Notes: a model not told the origin generated them from the sequence alone. A stretch of DNA of 64,000 nt from an uncultured Sutterella sp. (GCA_900545275.1 UQYG01000002.1:124001-188000), one strand, 5' to 3'; positions 17,131-26,667 are shown, counted from the first letter of the stretch. Translations and numbers: made by a program.

Positions 17131-18120
17131 TCACGTTTCCGCCCGGTATTCCTCGGGCCTGGCGCTTTGCCGCGACAACCGGTTGAGCCCCTTCCACCCC
17201 TCGCGGGTAACGATCCGCAAGGCGTTCCCGGCGTATCCCGTGAACCATTCCGCGAAGGCCCGCAGTCGGGGTGAGCGCTCCTCGTCTTCCGTGCGCGTCA
17301 CGACGCACATGTGCCAGGGAGCGCGTTCCCAGCCTCGCAACACGGGCACCACCCGCCCCGCGCGGATTTCCTCCACCACGTGGCCGAGAAAGAGGTCGAC
17401 CGTAATGCCGCGGTGATTGAGAAGCAGTCTTTTGAGCGTCACCTGGTCGCTCGCAAAGAACGCGTCGCGCCATTGGAGAGGAGCGGACGCGACCCCGTTT
17501 CGGTGAAGCACCGTCGTATCGCGCACGTTGACCGAATGATGAAGAAGGCCGATGTGCGCGGAGAGATCCTCGATGCTCTCGGGCGTTCCGTGTTTTTCGA
17601 GATATTCGGGCGTGGTGAGCGGCACGGTCGACGACGTGTGCAGATGCCGGAACATGAGCCCGGAATCGTCGATCGGCAGATGGTTGACGACGGCGACGTC
17701 CACTTCATACTTGTGGAGTTCCTCCGGCCGGATCTCGCCCAAAAGGGAAAAAATCGTCCCGGGGTGATCCGTCGAGTAGGCGCAGAGATGATCCGCAAAG
17801 AAGTCCCGGGAGAGCTCCTCGGGCGCCGAAAAGCGGATGCGGAAGGCTTCGTCCTTTTGTTCGTTTTCCGCGCGCAGAGCCCGAAAACCGTTGATGAGGG
17901 GCTCGACCCTGCGCACGAGTTCGAGACACTGCGGCGTCGCCCGCATGGGGCGGCGCGTCTTGTCGAAGCACTCGAATCCGAGCGCCCCCTCGAGGTCGGC
18001 GAGAAGACGCGAAACGCGCGTGATTTCCATGTCGAGAACGAGCGCGGTACGCGTAACGCTCCCCGTTTTGCTCGCCACGACGAGCGCTTCCCAGGCGGTG
18101 AGGTTTTCAAGCGGAGTCAT
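17131..18120 (-). CDS. LysR-family transcriptional regulator
   Basis: A 329-residue regulator. The N-terminal helix-turn-helix covers residues 4-63 (TAWEALVVASKTGSVTRTAL, then VSRLLADLEGALGFECFDK), and the effector-binding domain follows with the usual periplasmic-binding-protein-like fold signatures (SAPEELSR, VDVAVVNHLP, PLTTPEYLEKHG). It is divergent from the cytochrome c peroxidase gene with about 300 bp between the starts, the standard LysR arrangement, so control of that gene is likely. The inducer is unknown. The C-terminus carries about 25 extra polar residues beyond the usual domain end. Confidence 0.9.
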   Translation of the reverse strand: MTPLENLTAWEALVVASKTGSVTRTALVLDMEITRVSRLLADLEGALGFECFDKTRRPMRATPQCLELVRRVEPLINGFRALRAENEQKDEAFRIRFSAPEELSRDFFADHLCAYSTDHPGTIFSLLGEIRPEELHKYEVDVAVVNHLPIDDSGLMFRHLHTSSTVPLTTPEYLEKHGTPESIEDLSAHIGLLHHSVNVRDTTVLHRNGVASAPLQWRDAFFASDQVTLKRLLLNHRGITVDLFLGHVVEEIRAGRVVPVLRGWERAPWHMCVVTRTEDEERSPRLRAFAEWFTGYAGNALRIVTREGWKGLNRLSRQSARPEEYRAET

Positions 18121-18319
18121 TGGGCAGCGAAGGTGATGGAAGTTGACGCCTCCAATTATCCGACGTCACCCTCCGCCGCGTGTTCCGTGCTTTTCCCGAG
18201 AGAGGCGCCGCTTCCGGACGACGTACGTTCGTAATCTTTCCGCCCGCTTTTCCTCTCTCATAAATAAAGACAATCGCCTCGATTGTCGGTCGAACTATAT
18301 TCGGCATCAAAATTCGGTA

Positions 18320-18382
18320 TTGGCGGAGAATAGCGGTCGTTTATAAAATGAAACCGGTCGATTGAACTACTTCTATCGACCG
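18320..18382 (+). promoter_or_regulatory. Promoter and operator-like palindrome of the peroxidase gene
   Basis: TTGGCG at 18320-18325 and TATAAA at 18342-18347 are separated by 16 bp, a good sigma70-type promoter. The palindrome CGGTCGAT...ATCGACCG (18355-18362 and 18375-18382) sits directly over the expected transcription start, where a bound protein would block initiation or an RNA hairpin would start the message. Confidence 0.55.
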
Positions 18383-18420
18383 ACTCTTTGCAGAACCAAG
18401 CACCGTTACGAGAGGACTCC

Positions 18421-19428
18421 ATGAAAAAGACCCTTGCCGCGCTTACGCTGGCCGCGCTTTTCAGCGCCGCCCCCGCGACGTTTGCCGCCGAACCCGTCGA
18501 CCCCATCGAACCCGTCAAGATTGAAAATCCCGCTCTGGTGGAGTTGGGCAAGATGCTCTACTTCGAACCGCGTCTTTCCCGCTCGGGCTTCATCTCCTGC
18601 AACTCCTGCCACAATCTCGCCACGGGCGGCGTCGACAACCTGAAGACTTCGATCGGCGACCGCTGGGCGCAGGGGCCGATCAATTCGCCGACGGTTCTCA
18701 ACTCCTACGGTCAGATCGCCCAGTTCTGGGACGGCCGCGCCAAGACCCTTGCCGAACAGGCTGCGGGCCCCATCGCCAATCCTTTGGAAATGGCGTCGAC
18801 CCATGAGCTCGCCGTCGAAGTGATCGCATCGATCCCGGGCTACGGCAAGTACTTCCAGGCCGCCTTCGGCGACGACAAGGTCGACATCAAGCGCATCACG
18901 GACGCCATCGCCGAGTTCGAACGCACGCTCGTGACGCCGAACGACCGCTTCGACCAGTGGCTCAAGGGCGACAAGGACGCCATCACCAAGTTCGAACTCG
19001 AAGGCTATCAGCTCTTCAAGGCCTCGGGCTGCACGATCTGCCACAACGGCGCACAGTTGGGCGGTCAGTCCTTCCAGAAGATGGGCGTCGTGCGTCCCTA
19101 CGAAACGACGAACACCGCCGAAGGCGTCAAGGCCATTTCCGGGCGCGACCAGGACCGCATGAGCTTCAAGGTTCCGGTGCTGCGCAACATCGAACTCACT
19201 TATCCGTACTTCCACGACGGCGAAGCGGCGACCCTTGAGAAGGCCGTCGAGGTGATGGGCGACATCCAGCTCGGCAAGCGCTACACCGAAGAGGAAACCG
19301 CGAAGATCGTGGCGTTCCTCAAGACCCTCACGGGCGAGCAGCCCAAGATCGTCTACCCGATCCTTCCGCCCAACGGTCCGAAGACCCCGGCCTTCAATCC
19401 CTGGGCGCCGGCCGAAGCCAAGAAGTAA
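18421..19428 (+). CDS. Di-haem cytochrome c peroxidase (CcpA/MauG family)
   Basis: A 335-residue periplasmic enzyme. The ATG at 18421 has a GAGAGGA ribosome site and opens the Sec signal MKKTLAALTLAALFSAAPATFA. Two haem c motifs are present, CNSCH near residue 59 and CTICH near 204, the two-domain layout of bacterial diheme peroxidases. WAQGPINSPTVLN and FWDGRAKTLAEQA match conserved elements of the family, as does KVPVLRNIELTYPYFHDG near the C-terminus. It would reduce hydrogen peroxide with electrons from a small cytochrome or quinol chain, detoxifying or respiring peroxide in a microaerobic gut niche. A GC-rich hairpin terminator follows at 19449. Confidence 0.93.
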   Translation: MKKTLAALTLAALFSAAPATFAAEPVDPIEPVKIENPALVELGKMLYFEPRLSRSGFISCNSCHNLATGGVDNLKTSIGDRWAQGPINSPTVLNSYGQIAQFWDGRAKTLAEQAAGPIANPLEMASTHELAVEVIASIPGYGKYFQAAFGDDKVDIKRITDAIAEFERTLVTPNDRFDQWLKGDKDAITKFELEGYQLFKASGCTICHNGAQLGGQSFQKMGVVRPYETTNTAEGVKAISGRDQDRMSFKVPVLRNIELTYPYFHDGEAATLEKAVEVMGDIQLGKRYTEEETAKIVAFLKTLTGEQPKIVYPILPPNGPKTPAFNPWAPAEAKK

Positions 19429-19448
19429 TCGACTTTCCGTAATCTCCG

Positions 19449-19472
19449 GGGCGGCGCCGCAGGGCGCCGCCC
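19449..19472 (+). terminator. Hairpin after cytochrome c peroxidase
   Basis: GGGCGGCGCC (19449-19458) pairs perfectly with GGCGCCGCCC (19463-19472) around a four-base loop, 20 bp after the peroxidase stop and facing the convergent autotransporter gene. The T-run is weak (CTTCGCATTT). Confidence 0.65.
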
Positions 19473-19536
19473 TTCGCATTTCCGCTTTCCGCCATCCTCG
19501 GCCCTGCAGCGAGGCCGAAAGAGCGTCTTTCTCCGC

Positions 19537-22503
19537 TTACGGGAACCGCCGCAGGATCCGAGCCTCCACGCCCGCTCCCCGCAGGACGCCGAAGCTCGCC
19601 CCGGCATCGAGCCCGAGCTCCCATTCTGCGCTCCGGAAACGGCCGCCCGCCGTTACGAGCGCGCGCCAACCGTCGAGGTCGTTTTCGGGCAGATCGAATC
19701 TGCCGGCGCCGTCTCGCGCCCGACCCCGAGCCTCGGCATGAAACACTCGTTCCACGGCGCCCTCAAAGCGCGGGGACCATCCGAAGGAAGTGTCGCGGGA
19801 GAGCTGCGTGCCGAAACGCAGGCGGTGGGCCGAGAAAGCCGAAAGCCGCAGGTCGGCCTCCCGCCCCTCGCCGACAAGGTTTCCCTGAACGCGTGCGGAC
19901 GAGTCGGCCATGCCGTCGAAGAAATAGGCGGCCTGCGTTCGGAGAGCCCAGGGGCCCGCCGCCGCGTCATGGCGCAGACCCGCGAAAAACCCCCAATAAG
20001 GAACCGCATCCGTCCGGCGCGACGCACCCGCGGCACCCGACACGCTGAAGCGGTCGTGGAGGACCCCTCCCTTGGCGTACCCTGCAATCGTCCAGGCGGA
20101 GCCCGACGTCGTCCTCGAACCGAAGCCGCGCACGGCGAAGATCCCCGCCCCCGCGTGTTCGTGGCGGTTCTTTGCGTCCGCGCCGCGCAGGTCCGCTCCG
20201 GCCCGGCCGATTTCGAGAAAGAGCCCGGCCTGCGCATCGTCGCCGGGCGTCCCTACGGAGGCTGCGAGCCCCAACAAGCCCGTCGTCACGTCGGCGGAAA
20301 AAATCCCCTTCGATCGAAGGCGCCCGGCGCGGACCGCGGCAAAGGGTCCGAGCCCGAAGCGCCCCGCCCGATTTCGATTGAGCGTGTCGAGAAAGAGGTC
20401 GTCCGCCGCCGCAACCGTCCCGAATTGCGAGAGCCTCCCCTTCGTCCAGACGCCGAGACTTGCGTCGGGCACGGGCTTCACGGGCGTCAGGGCCGTAATG
20501 TCGGCAACCAACAGGTTTTCGCCGCGCAGGTGCAGATTGACCTGCGAGGGGTCGAGTTCGTAGGTCAAAAGCCGGAGAGTCGACAGGGGTACGACGACCG
20601 AGAGGGCCTCTGCGTCCCCCTCGTCCGTGCGCGACATGCGGTCGTTGAGATCGGCGTCGGCTTCGAGTTGCCGAAGAGCGCTTCCCTCCGAAACGGCGAA
20701 TCCCGCACCGCTCTGTACCAGCCGAAGTTCTTCTCCGAGCGTGAGGGGGCTGTCGACGACGATCGCGATGTCGGCGCCCGGAGCGAGGAGCACCGGTTTC
20801 TCGCCCTGAACAACGACGAAGGCGTCCTCTCCCTCGCCGCGCGCACCGCGGAAGGACCGGGTCTCGTCCGTCGTAAAGAAGAACCGAAGCGCGGCGCCGT
20901 CGTGTACCGCAAGTTCCGAGAGGGAGGAGGACCGCGTCACGTTCCAGAAACTTCCTTCTTTTCCGAGCCGAAGCGCAATCCCGTCGCCCTCTTCGTCCTG
21001 GCGCGCAAAGCCCGTGAACCGCACCAGGGCGTTTTCGTCCGCGCCCACGGAGATCCTCGCACTGCCCTCTTCCCACAGAACGCTTTCCCGCAGCGTCGTG
21101 AAGCCCGACGCAATCGACACGTTCGAATTTCCCTTCGCCGTCACGGCCGTATCCGCATCGGCGACATAGCGCTCCACCGCCGCTTCGGCCATGCCGTCGA
21201 GTACGAGACCGTAGGCGCAGTCACGGACCTCCAGATCCCCGACCGCAAGCGAAGCGTTTTTTGAAAGATCGGCTCCGTAGGAAGACGACCCGCCCTCCAA
21301 ACGCAGGTTGAGAATATTCGACGTGAGCGACGCGGCGCCCCCCATGGAGAGTCCCGCAGCCTTCCCCGCATAGGAACCGATACGGACGGAAATCGTGTCG
21401 TCGACGCCGACCCGCGCATTTCCGTCCAACCGCATGCCGTAGGCGGAACCTTGGGTGTCCTGCAGTTCCAGGACGGCGTTTCCCGTCCGCACTTCTCCCC
21501 GATTCTGAAACCATCCCCAGGCGTGCCGCCCCGCGCCCCCGATCTTCGAGACTACCTTCTGCGCCGTGTACAGCCGATTGGAGGCCCAGTAGAGACCGAC
21601 GGCGTCCTGCGACGCCCCGTGGAGCGCGGCGTCGAGCGTTTTCCCCATCTTCATCGTCTTGGCAAGCGACGCATAATCGCCGTCCGTCACCCACATGCCG
21701 TAGAGGTCGAGCGGCACGGCGGACTTCCCTCCCTCGAGCAAAACCGTTACGTCGCCCTCCGACTCGAAATTGCCGGCGTGTCCGAGCTGCAGCCCGGCCA
21801 TCCATTTGTCGGCGGCGCCCGCCGTCAGTGAAATCTTCACGTCGCCTCGGGACGTGACCGTGCCCCCGACCTGCGTGAGGATTCCGCTCACGCTCTGACC
21901 GTCCGGGACGTCGCTGCGGTCGATCGTCATCGTGAAGCCTTGGGAAAAATTCGCCGACGTCCGTTCTCCGGCCAAAACCAGCCCCCAGGTTACCGCCCGT
22001 CCGTCAAATGTGACGGACGCGTTCTCAAAGTCGGTTTGAGAAGGCGTCGAAACGAAGCCCGCGCGAAGGAAGGCGCGTTCTCGGCCGTTGTCCTGCGCCT
22101 CGCCCGTGAGCGGCATTTCGATGCGCAGATCGTCCCCGGTGAACGTCAGACGTTCGCCCGAGGTGGCGTCGATGACGTGTCCCTGACTCCAGTCGGCCGT
22201 TCCGTTCGCATCGTCGTGCCTTGTGTTGCGCAGGACGAGCGTATGCCCTTCTGCAACGTGAATCGTCGTGGAGCCGCCCGAGGCGGGGGTGGAAAGCGTG
22301 ACATGGGCCGAACTCACGTCCACCACCGTATCGTCCGCAAAATCACGGGATTCCCGAATCGGTTCCCTTTCCATCTGCGCGGCACGGACGGCGGACGGAA
22401 CGAGTGCGCCCACTCCCGTCAGCACCGCGAGAGCGGCCGAGACGGACGAACCGAGGAGCCGGACGGCGAACTTTTTCTGCGTGCACGAACGAACATTTTC
22501 CAT
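19537..22503 (-). CDS. Autotransporter (type Va), about 988 aa
   Basis: The start at 22503 yields an extended N-terminus, MENVRSCTQKKFAVRLLGSS, then a hydrophobic core to about residue 41 (VPSAVRA). The passenger (about 45-700) has parallel-strand repeats with Gly, Asp and Ser turns. The C-terminal third (from about 700) resembles an autotransporter barrel (GLGPFAAVRAGRL, YAKGGVLHDRFSV, WGFFAGLRHDAAAGPWALR). It differs from its paralogues in having no C-tract element upstream, much higher GC, and an ending EARILRRFP in place of the usual terminal aromatic, which could weaken BamA recognition. The frame extends 43 codons upstream without a good signal peptide. Passenger function unknown. Confidence 0.82.
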   Translation of the reverse strand: MENVRSCTQKKFAVRLLGSSVSAALAVLTGVGALVPSAVRAAQMEREPIRESRDFADDTVVDVSSAHVTLSTPASGGSTTIHVAEGHTLVLRNTRHDDANGTADWSQGHVIDATSGERLTFTGDDLRIEMPLTGEAQDNGRERAFLRAGFVSTPSQTDFENASVTFDGRAVTWGLVLAGERTSANFSQGFTMTIDRSDVPDGQSVSGILTQVGGTVTSRGDVKISLTAGAADKWMAGLQLGHAGNFESEGDVTVLLEGGKSAVPLDLYGMWVTDGDYASLAKTMKMGKTLDAALHGASQDAVGLYWASNRLYTAQKVVSKIGGAGRHAWGWFQNRGEVRTGNAVLELQDTQGSAYGMRLDGNARVGVDDTISVRIGSYAGKAAGLSMGGAASLTSNILNLRLEGGSSSYGADLSKNASLAVGDLEVRDCAYGLVLDGMAEAAVERYVADADTAVTAKGNSNVSIASGFTTLRESVLWEEGSARISVGADENALVRFTGFARQDEEGDGIALRLGKEGSFWNVTRSSSLSELAVHDGAALRFFFTTDETRSFRGARGEGEDAFVVVQGEKPVLLAPGADIAIVVDSPLTLGEELRLVQSGAGFAVSEGSALRQLEADADLNDRMSRTDEGDAEALSVVVPLSTLRLLTYELDPSQVNLHLRGENLLVADITALTPVKPVPDASLGVWTKGRLSQFGTVAAADDLFLDTLNRNRAGRFGLGPFAAVRAGRLRSKGIFSADVTTGLLGLAASVGTPGDDAQAGLFLEIGRAGADLRGADAKNRHEHAGAGIFAVRGFGSRTTSGSAWTIAGYAKGGVLHDRFSVSGAAGASRRTDAVPYWGFFAGLRHDAAAGPWALRTQAAYFFDGMADSSARVQGNLVGEGREADLRLSAFSAHRLRFGTQLSRDTSFGWSPRFEGAVERVFHAEARGRARDGAGRFDLPENDLDGWRALVTAGGRFRSAEWELGLDAGASFGVLRGAGVEARILRRFP

Positions 22504-22739
22504 GGAACCTCTCCGGAAAAAGGGGACTGTGCGGAGGGCGCAGTCAACCCTGTCGTCCATGCTAGAGAGAAGCTCCCCCGATCCCTTTCCGGAAGACGGC
22601 ATTGCGCCCCGAGCGAAGCGCCTTCGATTCACTCGTTCATTTCATGAAAACCAGACCGAACAGCCGCCGGCGTTTCGGATTCCCAAAGGAAAAAAGGACG
22701 CCGAGGAGACCTCTCCCGCGGGCGCCCTTTTCTCTTCTC

Positions 22740-22764
22740 AAAGCCCGACCTCTTCTCGGGCTTT
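22740..22764. terminator. Terminator between the PepSY gene and the autotransporter
   Basis: AAAGCCCGA (22740-22748) pairs with TCGGGCTTT (22756-22764), and T-rich sequence follows on either strand. It lies 38 bp after the PepSY gene on the minus strand. Confidence 0.75.
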
Positions 22765-22801
22765 TCGCCCGAATCTTCCGTCGGCCTCAGGAAAAAACCG
22801 T

Positions 22802-23260
22802 TTAGAACCAGGGGCAGTTTCCGCCGCGACGACCGTCATGGTGCCAACCGCCGCGGTGGTGCGGACGTCCTTCCCCGTAGTAGGGGCAGTCGGGATTCAT
22901 GCCCATGCCGGGACCGCGTTCATAACGAGGGGCTCCTTCGCGGATGCCCAAGTGGTCCGAAGCAAGAACCGACCCGTCTTCCGGACTCACGAAAACGCGG
23001 GCGACCGAACCGTCCTTCCCTTCCATGCGGACGTCCCAAACGAGACCGTAACCGCGCGTTCCGTGCAGCGACGCCGAAAGCGCGTTCGCATCCGGGAACT
23101 TCGCCTTGGCGGCGTCGAGAGCCGCCGCCATGTTGATCTTCGAGGCGGCCTGAACGGCGGGCGCAGGGTCGGCCGGCGCAGTACCCGTCGCGGCATAGGA
23201 AAGCGTGGCGAGAGCGAGAGCCGAAGCGGCGATCGAGGAGAGAATCAACGTTTTCTTCAT
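22802..23260 (-). CDS. Secreted PepSY-domain protein with metal-binding-like tail
   Basis: A 152-residue protein with a Sec signal (MKKTLILSSIAASALALATLSYA) and a good AAGGAAC ribosome site. Residues 42-107 form one PepSY domain (INMAAALDAAKAKFPDANAL, GYGLVWDVRMEGKDG, ARVFVSPEDGSVL). The tail of about 45 residues is rich in Gly, His, Arg, Pro and Cys (YYGEGRPHHRGGWHHDGRRG, ending NCPWF), which suggests metal or haem contact. PepSY proteins often act as periplasmic inhibitors or sensors. A decayed copy of this gene lies at 29020-29160. Confidence 0.85.
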   Translation of the reverse strand: MKKTLILSSIAASALALATLSYAATGTAPADPAPAVQAASKINMAAALDAAKAKFPDANALSASLHGTRGYGLVWDVRMEGKDGSVARVFVSPEDGSVLASDHLGIREGAPRYERGPGMGMNPDCPYYGEGRPHHRGGWHHDGRRGGNCPWF

Positions 23261-23579
23261 GGTGCGTTCCTTTTCTTCTTAGTGATTGAAAACCCTTTCG
23301 GAGAGGCGTTTCCTCTCCCTTCGAGCGTATTCTTTCATTCGAGACTTAGGAGACCGCTTGACGAAACTTAGGGGGCCCTATGCCGGGGTAACAAATGTCA
23401 ACCGCCGAAAACCTCCGACATCTTCCCACTCACTGTGCTGCCGTGCCCCGAGGGAAAGGATCCGCGCATCGGTCCGGCCATTCGGCAGCCGAATGCGGAA
23501 GTAAATTTCGGCCAAACAGGGAAATGATTTTTGGTCAAATGAGGAAGTGCCTTGCCGCATCACCGCGAAAGCAGTAGCC

Positions 23580-23699
23580 ATCGGGCGAAGCACAGCCGGC
23601 GGGCACGAAGAATCAGGGCGTGAAACCGGGTACGACGCCGGCATCGACGGCTACGAAAACACCGAATCGCTCAACTCGGGCATGCGTTGGAGGTTCTGA
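23580..23699 (+). pseudogene. C-terminal relic of an autotransporter barrel
   Basis: The frame ending at 23699 reads GRETGYDAGIDGYENTESLN and finishes SGMRWRF-stop. Alternating aromatic/Gly residues and the terminal Phe match the last strands of autotransporter barrels. Only about 40 residues remain, and upstream the frame loses all barrel character. A strong terminator starts 19 bp after the stop, as expected for a real gene end. Confidence 0.5.
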
Positions 23700-23717
23700 C
23701 GTCCCTTACGCTGAAAG

Positions 23718-23741
23718 AAGGCCCCGACAGAGCGGGGCCTT
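23718..23741. terminator. Shared terminator of the relic and the convergent autotransporter
   Basis: AAGGCCCCG (23718-23726) pairs with CGGGGCCTT (23733-23741) around ACAGAG. It lies between two convergent gene ends. Confidence 0.8.
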
Positions 23742-23824
23742 CGGATGAACGAGAGCATTGCGGCAGGGAGGTTCGTCCCACTCATATCAGCAGGATAAAC
23801 CTGCGCCTGCCGACGAACGGACGG

Positions 23825-26035
23825 TTAGAAGAAGAGCTTCGCGCCGACGTTGGTGCGCCAGTTGAGTTCGATTTCCGCACCGGTGCTACGCTGCACGTCG
23901 ACGAACGTCACGAAGTTGTCGGTGACGTTGTAGTTGGCGCCGATGGCGAATTCGAACCAGTCGTCATCGAGGTCCTGCGAAAGCGTGTAGGCGCCGCCGC
24001 CATTCACGGACGAGTAGGTTCCGTCGATGTCCCCGCGGAAGTCACGCAACGCAGACACGCGAACATACGCCGCACCCTTGTTGTTCGGACAGGCGATGCC
24101 GGCCATCACGCCCACGCGGCCGATGAGGCTGTCGGAGGCTTCCAGGTCGATCGTACGGGCCGTAGTCGTTTCATGAACGCTAGAGAGACGGCTGTAGGTG
24201 AGCTGAATCTGCGGTTCGACGAAAGTGTTCATCGGAAGCGCAAAGCGGTGACCGGTTTCGATGCCGACGATGAAGCCCGTCTGCTTCAACTTACCGTTGT
24301 CCGTGGCACCTCCGTGGAGGTTGTAGAAGTCATAGTCGCTTTCGATGCGGCCCGTCTTCATGACCATGTCGACGAACGAACCAGATTCGTGGCTCCACAA
24401 CGCATAGAGCGCGGCACTGTAGCTGTCGGAATCGGTTTCACCCTGTTCGAAGTCGCCGTCGCCCTTCGTGTAGGCAAGGCTCGCACCGACTGTCCAGGGA
24501 CCGTTGCCGAAACGGTGGTCGGCGCCGACCTCGATCGTGTGAAATTCGTTCTTCACCGAACGGGCGTCGTATTCGTATTCGCCGCCGTTGTACCGCGCCC
24601 AGACGCCCGTGGCGGAGGGCGACGTACGCAGGGTCGACATGCGGTCGTTGAGCGTGGTGATTTCATTGCGCCAGGCAACTAGCGTCATGGCGGCGAGGTC
24701 GTTCGTGCTCTTCGTGAGGTCGGACCCGTCAACACGGGAATTGCCCTTCGTGTCGGTGTAGACGGTGAAGTTCGTGCCGAGAGCCGTGGCGGAACCGTCG
24801 GCAGCCGTTCCGTCGGACTTCTTGCCGAAATCAATTCCCGAGCGCATGCGGTCGAGCACTTCGTCGGCGGTGTGGTCGTCCACCGCTTCGGCGAGATAGG
24901 TCACGCTCGTGTCTTCCGCATTGTTCGTGACGATGGTGAGGTTCTTTTCGCCTTCATCGGCAAAACGGTCGAACACGAAGTTGAGGCTGTCCTTCGTATC
25001 GTCTTTGACGGTATTGAGGGTCGTAACCGTAAGGGTGCGTTCTCCCTTGATCGTCAACGTGTTGTCATCCGAGATCGTGAGTACCTCGATCGTCGTTCCA
25101 TTGCTCTGATCACCCGTAAAACCGAGGTCGGAGTTCGTGAGTTTCAGGTTCTTGAGACGGGAAGCGCTCAGTTCGAATTCGTCCGAGACTTCCGTCGCAT
25201 CGATGGTAGCGGTCGAAGCGAGAAAGACTTTTCCGTCAACGTTGGAATGTTCACCCAGCAGCTTCAACGTAAAGTCCTCGGCGTCATTGGCATTAACAGC
25301 GTAGCCCCCATCGGCGGAAATCAGTCCAGTGTTGAGGAAAGTCTTGCCAGAAGTACTGGCGGAAGCGTTATCCCCGGAGGAAGAAGGCCAAGCCTCCGAC
25401 ACCTTTACTGCCGTAGCCCCGTTGGTTGCGACGATCTCCCCGTTGTTCTCCACGGTCGATTCGGCGAAAGCGCCATAATTCAGACCGATCGATTTCGAAG
25501 AATCCGCGTAGATCTTTCCGTTGTTGATGATTTGAGCCGTCTTGTTTGTACCCTCTCTCTGATCGGCCATGCCGGCGCCGGCCTTCACGTAAATCACGCC
25601 GGAAGCGGCATTTTCGATGACACCGCCGTCGTACGTAGCCATCCCCTTGGAGATGTCGTAGGGTTGCGTCCAAGACGTATCATTGAGGGCAGTGTCGACG
25701 TAGACGGTGCCGGCGTTCACCGCCTTACCCGTGGTGCCGTGCGCCATCATGCCGACGACACGCTTGTGGCCGTTGGTCTTGTCGCGCAACCCCTGAACGA
25801 GAATCGACCCGTTGTTCGTAACAGTTTTGTCTGCCGCCTCGACAAGGTTGGGATAATTGGACGCTCCGTACGTCGTCATTTTGATCTGGCTGTCCTTCGC
25901 GATATCCGACGTATAAGCCGTATCGGGAGTCCACTCCGTAAAATCGTCGAAATTGGCGGGCCATTCAAAGCCGGCGGCCCCGGCAGTGGACGCAACAGCG
26001 GCGAGCACCGCTGCGGAAAGGACGGAAGTCTTCAT
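23825..26035 (-). CDS. Autotransporter (type Va), 736 aa
   Basis: The ATG at 26035 follows AGGAGAATGCT and gives the signal peptide MKTSVLSAAVLAAVASTAGA. The passenger to about residue 450 has the repeated 'asparagine-ladder' style of beta-helices (e.g. TVNNGSILVQG, VIENAASGVIYVKAG). The linker helix WRNEITTLNDRMSTLR precedes a barrel starting GVWARYNGGEYEYDARSVKN near 478 and ending TNVGAKLFF. The linker shares W-R-x-E/A-(I/V/M)-x-x-(L/M)-x-x-R-(M/L) with the genes at 13894 and 39795, so these are paralogues with unrelated passengers. A C10 element lies only 66 bp before the start. No passenger motif was recognised. Confidence 0.9.
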   Translation of the reverse strand: MKTSVLSAAVLAAVASTAGAAGFEWPANFDDFTEWTPDTAYTSDIAKDSQIKMTTYGASNYPNLVEAADKTVTNNGSILVQGLRDKTNGHKRVVGMMAHGTTGKAVNAGTVYVDTALNDTSWTQPYDISKGMATYDGGVIENAASGVIYVKAGAGMADQREGTNKTAQIINNGKIYADSSKSIGLNYGAFAESTVENNGEIVATNGATAVKVSEAWPSSSGDNASASTSGKTFLNTGLISADGGYAVNANDAEDFTLKLLGEHSNVDGKVFLASTATIDATEVSDEFELSASRLKNLKLTNSDLGFTGDQSNGTTIEVLTISDDNTLTIKGERTLTVTTLNTVKDDTKDSLNFVFDRFADEGEKNLTIVTNNAEDTSVTYLAEAVDDHTADEVLDRMRSGIDFGKKSDGTAADGSATALGTNFTVYTDTKGNSRVDGSDLTKSTNDLAAMTLVAWRNEITTLNDRMSTLRTSPSATGVWARYNGGEYEYDARSVKNEFHTIEVGADHRFGNGPWTVGASLAYTKGDGDFEQGETDSDSYSAALYALWSHESGSFVDMVMKTGRIESDYDFYNLHGGATDNGKLKQTGFIVGIETGHRFALPMNTFVEPQIQLTYSRLSSVHETTTARTIDLEASDSLIGRVGVMAGIACPNNKGAAYVRVSALRDFRGDIDGTYSSVNGGGAYTLSQDLDDDWFEFAIGANYNVTDNFVTFVDVQRSTGAEIELNWRTNVGAKLFF

Positions 26036-26101
26036 AGCATTCTCCTAGTTCTAAAGCCGCACCCAAAGCGGTCGCTCGAAGAATTGCACGAGTCCTTTGC
26101 A

Positions 26102-26124
26102 GGGGGGGGGGTAGAAACCCTAAT
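26102..26124 (-). promoter_or_regulatory. ATTAGGG plus C10 tract upstream of an autotransporter
   Basis: Read on the minus strand: ATTAGGGTTTCTA followed by ten C, ending 66 bp before the autotransporter ATG. It is one of four such elements; here the spacer between AGGG and the C run is three bases longer than in the others. Confidence 0.65.
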
Positions 26125-26359
26125 ATCAATAAAGAGTTGTCCCCCTCTCCCGCATGGCCCAACCGCTTGCGTTTGCCCCGAGCACGGAGACTTCCGTTAA
26201 AAAAGCTGTTGCGAATTTCCAACTTTAGTGCTTCACGGAAAATTTGGCTTGTCGCACAAGTTTTCTTTCCACAACGCCTCTCCACCGCATCACAAACGAA
26301 GCCCTCATCCGTGCGGTCCGCCCGCTTTCGTTTCTGCCGCCGCTTTCCCTTAAAAAACG

Positions 26360-26389
26360 AAACTCTCGGCAATGGTGCACCGAGAGTTT
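26360..26389. terminator. Terminator next to the broken hipA copy
   Basis: AAACTCTCGG (26360-26369) pairs perfectly with CCGAGAGTTT (26380-26389). T-runs exist on both strands. The same stem with minor changes occurs at 29871-29898, also preceded by AAAACGAAACTC. Confidence 0.8.
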
Positions 26390-26396
26390 TTATTCT

Positions 26397-26667
26397 TTAC
26401 CGAGAGCCGAAGGCTCCGTGTCTTTCCTCTCGGAGGACGTGCCCCTCGTGTACGGGCCGGCCTATTTCCTTGGTTTTGGAGAGAAGCCAGGACGGGATCC
26501 GCGACTTCCGTAGTGCCCGCTTAGAGAGCGGACACAGCGGGCCGCGTATTTTCGAACTCGAACGCCTAGTCGGGGGCGCTTTTCTCCGACAGACGGGTGA
26601 GACGACCGACAAACTCGGGTGACGAGAGCGCATCGCAATCCAAATACGCCCGCAAGGTCTCAGCCAT
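26397..26667 (-). pseudogene. hipA remnant with in-frame stops
   Basis: From the ATG at 26667 the frame reads MAETLRAYLDCD...FVGRLTRL..., clearly parallel to the intact HipA start MPETLWIYLDCD...VLVGRLFRE. A TAG interrupts it after about 35 codons, and a second stop follows about 17 codons later; in between FEFENTRP aligns with FEFEQSWL. The remaining 1 kb of hipA is absent. The N-terminal fragment cannot make an active kinase. Confidence 0.75.
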
